A stretch of DNA of 9,151 bases. It comes from JAIQFR01 sp041494445. Its GTDB lineage: Bacteria; Acidobacteriota; Polarisedimenticolia; Polarisedimenticolales; JAIQFR01. The stretch covers positions 1 through 9,151 of the forward strand of contig JBGQAU010000098.1 of NCBI GenBank assembly GCA_041494445.1. Reading direction: 5' to 3'. The notes beneath the pieces were generated by a model, which saw only the letters and a list, made by a program, of their open reading frames with translations, made no database searches and was not told the origin of the DNA. The position numbers and the translations under genes were made by a program. Below, piece after piece: positions 5,249 through 9,151 of this stretch (its first letter is position 1; each line of letters starts with the position of its first letter).

Positions 5249-6955
5249 GTGACGAAGTCTGCCACCTCCGCGGGGAGAAGGTTTGCACCGGGGGCGCTCC
5301 TCTTCTTCCTGGCGACCACGGCGACGTTCTCCACGGCAAGCGCCGACTCGATCCTTGCCTCCCGCGCTGCGATCCGTGCGCAATCGCTCGCCGTTCTCTC
5401 CGGCGGCGGTTCGTACCCGGCGGACTGCCTCACTCCGCTGTTCCAGTCGGTGCGGCAGGATCCGGCCGTCGGGACCGTGACCGTGCGGCGCGCGCTCGCG
5501 CTCCTCCAGTCGGAATCGTCGTTGCTGGGCGAGCGCCGCATCGCGGACCGCGACGGGACCGTGATCCGGTACAGCGTGGACCGGACGTCGCCCGATCGCG
5601 TGGACCCGACGGACAGCGACGGCGACGGACAGCCCGACGTGGTGGAAGCCGTCCTCGACGGGCTCGCGGCCACCCGGCGCCTCTTCGTGGACCAGATGGG
5701 ACTCACTGCCCCGGGCCCGACCGATGTCGTTCTTGCGAGGCTCGGCGGAGGGGTCGACGGCTATCTGGTGCCGCCGGGTCGCAGGGACGGCAGGCCGCTC
5801 CTCATGATCGAGGCGGCTCCCCGGGGAGGCGCGGGCGCCGCCCGCAACGCGGCGATGCACCAGTTCGCCCACGCGACCCTCCTCGCGGCAGGTCCCGCGG
5901 TGCCGGCTGCGTTCGGCGAGGCCATCGCGACCTGGGCGGTCCTGAAGATTGCGGGAGGGCCCGAGGGCCGGGTCACCGCCCGGCTGGCCGAGCGGCTCTC
6001 GAAACTCGATGCGGGGCTCGAAACGGACGATCTCGCCCTGGCCGCCGGTAACGCGGCTTGGTTCGCTTTTCTCGACGAGGCTTACGGGCTCACCGCGGTC
6101 GGCCTTTCCATCGAGGAGCTTTCCACAGGAGCGCCGACCGCAACAGCGCTCGATCGCGCGCTCCGGCGAGCCGTCGGTGAGCCGTTCACCTCGGCCTTCA
6201 GGGACTTTCACCTGTGGTCGGTCCTGACCGGCGGCCGGGCCGACGGGCGCCACTTCTCCTTCGCGGACCGACTACCGTCCCCGTCGTTTGCCGACACCGT
6301 GGAAGGACTCCCGGCCCTCTCGGTCCAGGCGGACCCGCCGGTATCCCCCCTCGGCGCGGCTCACGTGCTGTTCCGGCCCTCCGAGAACCGCGGCGGCATG
6401 AACGTGCGGTTCGAGGGTGAGGTCGGGAGCCGGTGGGAGGCGGACCTCCTGCTCACGGATCCTTTCGGCCGTGTCCGGCGCCTCGCTCTCCCGCTCACGG
6501 CGGAGGCGCGCGGCGAGGTGACGGTCCCGCTGAACCGGGTCGCCGAGGCGATCCTGCTGGTGAGAAACCTGGACGGCGAGGGCCGCTCCCCCCGCCGGTA
6601 CACCTGGTCGGCGCATCGAGATCCCGGTTACCCTTGCGAGATCTCCGCCGTCGACGTCCGCGACGCCGATTCCCCCGCCGGAGGGGTGCTCGTCGCCTGG
6701 GAGACCGCGTCCGAGAGCGCGCTCGCGGGGTTCAACGTGCTGCGCAGGCGCGAAGGCGCCCGCGGCGAGATCCGGATCAATCCGATCTGGGTGCCGTCCC
6801 TCGGCGATTCCACCACCCCCGCCGCGTACCAGTTCCTCGACACGACCGCGGCACCGGGCGTCCGATACCTCTACCGGATCGAAGCCGTCACTCCCGAGGG
6901 CCTGTCCGGCTTCTCGGAGTCCATCGCGAGCGGCCCCGCCGCGCCCGCGCGTTGA
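5249..6955 (+). CDS. Secreted metalloprotease-like protein with degenerate zinc motif (HQxxH) and C-terminal fibronectin-III-like domain
   Basis: The 568-residue protein starts with a classical signal peptide (basic residues, hydrophobic core about 14-30, AxA-type end TASA near 29-32), so it is exported. An acidic calcium-binding-like segment DPTDSDGDGQPDVVE (119-133) is followed by a helical region with the sequence AMHQFAHATLLAAG (202-215) and FGEAIATWAV (222-231). In related secreted metalloproteases this pair reads HExxH plus a downstream E-G-x-A-x-W segment holding the third zinc ligand. Here the catalytic Glu is Gln205, while His204, His208 and Glu224 remain. It may therefore bind zinc yet be inactive, like a pseudoprotease. 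A beta-sandwich-like part (about 365-455) and a fibronectin-III-like domain (about 466-562, LVAWETASESALAGFNVLRR and YLYRIEAVTPEG) follow. No LPxTG, PEP-CTERM or type IX sorting tail is seen. GGGAGG at 5239-5244 supports the GTG start. The protease-family assignment is moderate. Confidence 0.7.
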   Translation: MTKSATSAGRRFAPGALLFFLATTATFSTASADSILASRAAIRAQSLAVLSGGGSYPADCLTPLFQSVRQDPAVGTVTVRRALALLQSESSLLGERRIADRDGTVIRYSVDRTSPDRVDPTDSDGDGQPDVVEAVLDGLAATRRLFVDQMGLTAPGPTDVVLARLGGGVDGYLVPPGRRDGRPLLMIEAAPRGGAGAARNAAMHQFAHATLLAAGPAVPAAFGEAIATWAVLKIAGGPEGRVTARLAERLSKLDAGLETDDLALAAGNAAWFAFLDEAYGLTAVGLSIEELSTGAPTATALDRALRRAVGEPFTSAFRDFHLWSVLTGGRADGRHFSFADRLPSPSFADTVEGLPALSVQADPPVSPLGAAHVLFRPSENRGGMNVRFEGEVGSRWEADLLLTDPFGRVRRLALPLTAEARGEVTVPLNRVAEAILLVRNLDGEGRSPRRYTWSAHRDPGYPCEISAVDVRDADSPAGGVLVAWETASESALAGFNVLRRREGARGEIRINPIWVPSLGDSTTPAAYQFLDTTAAPGVRYLYRIEAVTPEGLSGFSESIASGPAAPAR

Positions 6956-7015
6956 CCCGGCCCCAGGCCCAACGACTCGAGCCGTCCCGGGCGCAGGGGG
7001 CCTCCGTCCCTGTTG

Positions 7016-7021
7016 TATAGT
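7016..7021 (+). promoter_or_regulatory. Possible -10 element of argS
   Basis: TATAGT is an isolated AT-rich hexamer in a GC-rich gap. Transcription from it would begin at about 7028, which favours GTG 7045 over GTG 7024 as the argS start. No recognisable -35 hexamer sits 16-18 bases upstream, so the call is tentative. Confidence 0.4.
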
Positions 7022-7044
7022 CCGTGGGCCCGGGGGAACGAGAC

Positions 7045-9039
7045 GTGGGCAGCACCTCACCCGAACGAGTGTTTCAGGAGGCCCTGCGCGCCGCCGTTTC
7101 GAAGGCGCTCGGGATCGAGCCGCCGTCGATCCCCGTCTCTTACCCGCCGAGCGCGTCGCAGGGCGACCTCGCGAGCCCGCTGTGCTTCGAGCTGGCACGC
7201 ACGGCGCGAAAGCCGCCGCGAGCCCTCGCCGAAGTCGTCGCCCGGGCTTTCGAGCCGGGAAACGGGATCGACCGCGTGGAGGTCGCGGGTGGCGGGTACG
7301 TCAACGCTTTCTTCGACCGGAACGCGTTCCTTCGTCTTTGGCTCCTGGAAGACCGCGCGGTCGGGACCGAGGCCGCGGCGCCGAAGACCGTCGTCGAGCA
7401 CACGAACATCAACCCGAACAAGGCGGCCCACATCGGCCACCTCCGGAACGCGATCCTGGGCGACACGCTGGTCCGGTGCTTGAGGCGGCTCGGCGAGACG
7501 GTGGAGGTCCAGAACTACATCGACGATACGGGAGTGCAGGTCGCCGACCTCGTGGTGGGCTTTAGGGTGCTGCGTGGCGAGACCCTCGACGAGGTCCGCG
7601 AGCGATACTCCGATCCGGCGCTCGCAGCCCGAGGGGAGCGATTCGACGTCGTCGCCTGGGACCTGTACGCCGAGGTCACCCGGTTTTACGAGGAGGACCC
7701 TTCGCGTCTCCGTCACCGCGAGGAGACGCTGCACGCGATGGAGGCCGGCGGCAACCCCGTCGCGGACCTGGCCGCCCACGTGGCCCGGCGGATGGTGCGC
7801 CACCACCTCGCCACCATGGATCGGATCGGCGTCAGATACGACCTGCTCCCGAAGGAGAGCGACATCCTCGCACTCCGGTTCTGGGAGGATGCGTTCGCCC
7901 GCCTCAGGGAGGCCGGCGCGGTCCGCCTCCTCGAAGGGGGAAAGAACGGCGGCTGCTGGGTGATGGATCTCCCCGGCGTCGAGCAGGGCGCGGGAGAGGA
8001 CCAGAAGGTGATCGTCCGCTCGAACGGTACGGTCACCTACGTCGGAAAAGACATCGCGTATCAGATGTGGAAGTTCGGCCTCCTCGATCGGGACTTCCGG
8101 TACGAACCGCTCGACTGGGCCCCGTCCGCCCCCCTGTACGCGGTCTGGGCGACGACCCACGGAGCGGGGGTCGGCGAGCACCCGTCCTTCGGTCACGCCG
8201 GACGCGTCTACAACGTCATCGATGCCCGCCAGTCGTACCTCCAACGGGTCGTGGCCCAGGGCCTGAGGACCTTGGGACATCCCGCGGAGGCGGACCGGTC
8301 GATTCATTTCTCGTACGAGATGGTCGCGCTCACTCCCTCCGCGGTCGCCTCGCTGTTTCCGGGACGCCCGCTGACGGGCGAGGACCGCGCGAAGCCCTTT
8401 CTGGAGATGTCCGGCAGGAGAGGGCTCGGGGTCCGCGCGGACGACCTGGTGGACACGCTCGTCGGCCGTGCGGAGGAGGAGGTTCGCAAGCGGAACCCCG
8501 ATTTCGACGAGGGCCGTGTGCGCAACACGGCGATCCGGATCGGCGTGGGCGCGCTGCGTTACTACATGCTTCGGTTCTCCAGGAACCGGGTGGTCGCGTT
8601 CGACATCGACGACGCGCTCGCGTTCGAGGGGGAAACCGGGCCGTATCTCCAGTACTCCGTGGTTCGCGCGCGCAACATCCTGGCGAAGGTCGCCGAGCGG
8701 TACGGGCGGGACGAGGCCGAGGCGGGGCCGCTCGCCGCCGCCCTCGATCTCGGCGCGCTCGCGGGGGACGTGGCGACCGATCACTGGAGTCTCGCCCTGC
8801 TGCTGTCCCGGGTGGAAGCGGTGGTCCGCCAGGCCGTGGACTCCCTCGAGCTTTCGACGGTCGCCAAGCACGCGTACGTGCTGGCGCAGTCGTTCAGTTC
8901 CTTCTATCACCGCTTTCCGGTGGCCCAGGAGGAGAACCCCGCGGTCCGGAAGACGCGTGCCGCGCTGGTCCGTCTCTACCACGACGGAATGGTGCATCTC
9001 CTGGGGCTGATGGGCATCGAGGTGCCCGACCGCATGTAG
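7045..9039 (+). CDS. argS: Arginyl-tRNA synthetase (class I)
   Basis: The 664-residue protein charges tRNA-Arg with arginine using ATP in the cytoplasm. The N-terminal tRNA-recognition domain (about 5-95) has SQGDLASPLCFELART. The Rossmann catalytic domain carries EHTNINPNKAAHIGHLRNA (118-136, HIGH at 129-132), QNYIDDTGVQVAD (156-168) and the arginine/ATP-site region GTVTYVGKDIAYQ (328-340). The KMSKS-equivalent loop reads FLEMSGRRGLGVRADDL (452-468), with the expected lysines replaced by Glu454 and Arg458. The helical DALR anticodon-binding domain (about 533-664) begins GPYLQYSVVRARNIL and ends with the typical GIEVPDRM. Lys126, three residues before HIGH, matches the lysine that substitutes for KMSKS in many ArgRS enzymes. 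The protein is longer than the common 550-590 residues, mainly through extra sequence in the catalytic domain between the HIGH and KMSKS regions. GTG 7045 is preferred because it follows a purine-rich GGGGGAACGAGA and fits the -10 at 7016. GTG 7024 would add seven residues. Confidence 0.96.
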   Translation: MGSTSPERVFQEALRAAVSKALGIEPPSIPVSYPPSASQGDLASPLCFELARTARKPPRALAEVVARAFEPGNGIDRVEVAGGGYVNAFFDRNAFLRLWLLEDRAVGTEAAAPKTVVEHTNINPNKAAHIGHLRNAILGDTLVRCLRRLGETVEVQNYIDDTGVQVADLVVGFRVLRGETLDEVRERYSDPALAARGERFDVVAWDLYAEVTRFYEEDPSRLRHREETLHAMEAGGNPVADLAAHVARRMVRHHLATMDRIGVRYDLLPKESDILALRFWEDAFARLREAGAVRLLEGGKNGGCWVMDLPGVEQGAGEDQKVIVRSNGTVTYVGKDIAYQMWKFGLLDRDFRYEPLDWAPSAPLYAVWATTHGAGVGEHPSFGHAGRVYNVIDARQSYLQRVVAQGLRTLGHPAEADRSIHFSYEMVALTPSAVASLFPGRPLTGEDRAKPFLEMSGRRGLGVRADDLVDTLVGRAEEEVRKRNPDFDEGRVRNTAIRIGVGALRYYMLRFSRNRVVAFDIDDALAFEGETGPYLQYSVVRARNILAKVAERYGRDEAEAGPLAAALDLGALAGDVATDHWSLALLLSRVEAVVRQAVDSLELSTVAKHAYVLAQSFSSFYHRFPVAQEENPAVRKTRAALVRLYHDGMVHLLGLMGIEVPDRM

Positions 9040-9064
9040 CGCGGCGGCACCGGCGGAGGCGAGC

Positions 9065-9151
9065 GTGGGTCTTCGGATCCTGATCCTCGGACCACTCCCC
9101 GACGACTTGCGGCGGCAGGTCGCGGGGCTCGGCGGCGGCGCGGAGGTCCAC
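9065..9151 (+). CDS. Start of an unidentified gene, truncated by the right edge
   Basis: An open frame of 29 codons starts at GTG 9065, about seven bases after a GGAGG at about 9055-9059 and 25 bases after the argS stop. It is probably in the same transcript as argS. The visible residues begin MGLRILILGPLPDDLRRQ, a hydrophobic beta strand followed by a charged helix, as at the start of a Rossmann-like or receiver-like alpha/beta fold. Too little is present to assign a function. A long minus-strand frame covers the same bases but also runs antisense through the end of argS, so it is judged a shadow. Confidence 0.45.
   Translation, partial: MGLRILILGPLPDDLRRQVAGLGGGAEVH

Noticed and set aside
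4973..6253. Long minus-strand frame across the phosphatase end and the secreted-protein gene
   Set aside because: It crosses a promoter region and two supported plus-strand genes, and its product shows no family motif.
6952..6957. TTGACC at the end of the secreted-protein gene as a -35 box
   Set aside because: No -10-like hexamer lies 16-18 bases downstream, and the sequence includes the stop codon by chance.
6956..7015. Possible terminator between the secreted-protein gene and argS
   Set aside because: Runs of C and G can pair weakly, but there is no clean stem or T-tract.
7057..8997. Minus-strand frame of more than 600 codons opposite argS
   Set aside because: The plus strand encodes an unmistakable arginyl-tRNA synthetase; the antisense frame is a codon-bias shadow.

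Overview
The window is 9.15 kb of very GC-rich (about 70% by eye), densely coding bacterial chromosome. No mobile element, CRISPR array, tRNA or rRNA is visible, and no gene-free stretch exceeds about 130 bases. Codon use, GTG/TTG starts, the Thr-type sulfatase-like protein, the repeat/TPR proteins and the secreted 'DSDGDG' plus fibronectin-like protein suggest a soil or sediment bacterium of the Acidobacteriota, Eisenbacteria or myxobacteria/deltaproteobacteria kind. This placement is inference; no marker gene here fixes the phylum.

Layout. (1) Positions 1-498, minus strand: N-terminal part of an exported sulfatase/alkaline-phosphatase-superfamily protein running off the left edge, with Thr where sulfatases carry the formylglycine Cys. 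(2) A short divergent promoter region, then 571-1362, plus strand: a helical-repeat protein made of two tandem copies of a roughly 90-residue module. (3) 1440-5121, plus strand: a tightly coupled four-gene operon behind a near-consensus sigma-70 promoter. Its genes are a RodZ-like membrane cytoskeletal adaptor, a second helical-repeat protein carrying a third copy of the same module, a TPR protein, and a PP2C-type Ser/Thr protein phosphatase. (4) 5122-5248: a regulatory gap with a good promoter overlapped by an inverted repeat. (5) 5249-6955: a secreted protein shaped like a zinc metalloprotease but with HQxxH instead of HExxH, plus a C-terminal fibronectin-III-like domain. (6) 7045-9039: argS, arginyl-tRNA synthetase, with a degenerate KMSKS loop. 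(7) 9065-9151: the first 29 codons of a gene that continues beyond the window.

The most interesting unit is region 2 plus 3. RodZ normally links MreB to the envelope. Here it lies between two paralogous repeat-scaffold genes and upstream of a TPR scaffold and a PP2C phosphatase, with start/stop overlaps of 4 bases at two of the three internal junctions. That arrangement suggests an envelope or cell-shape module controlled by Ser/Thr phosphorylation, with the kinase encoded elsewhere. The gene identities and junctions are read from the sequence; the joint function is inference.
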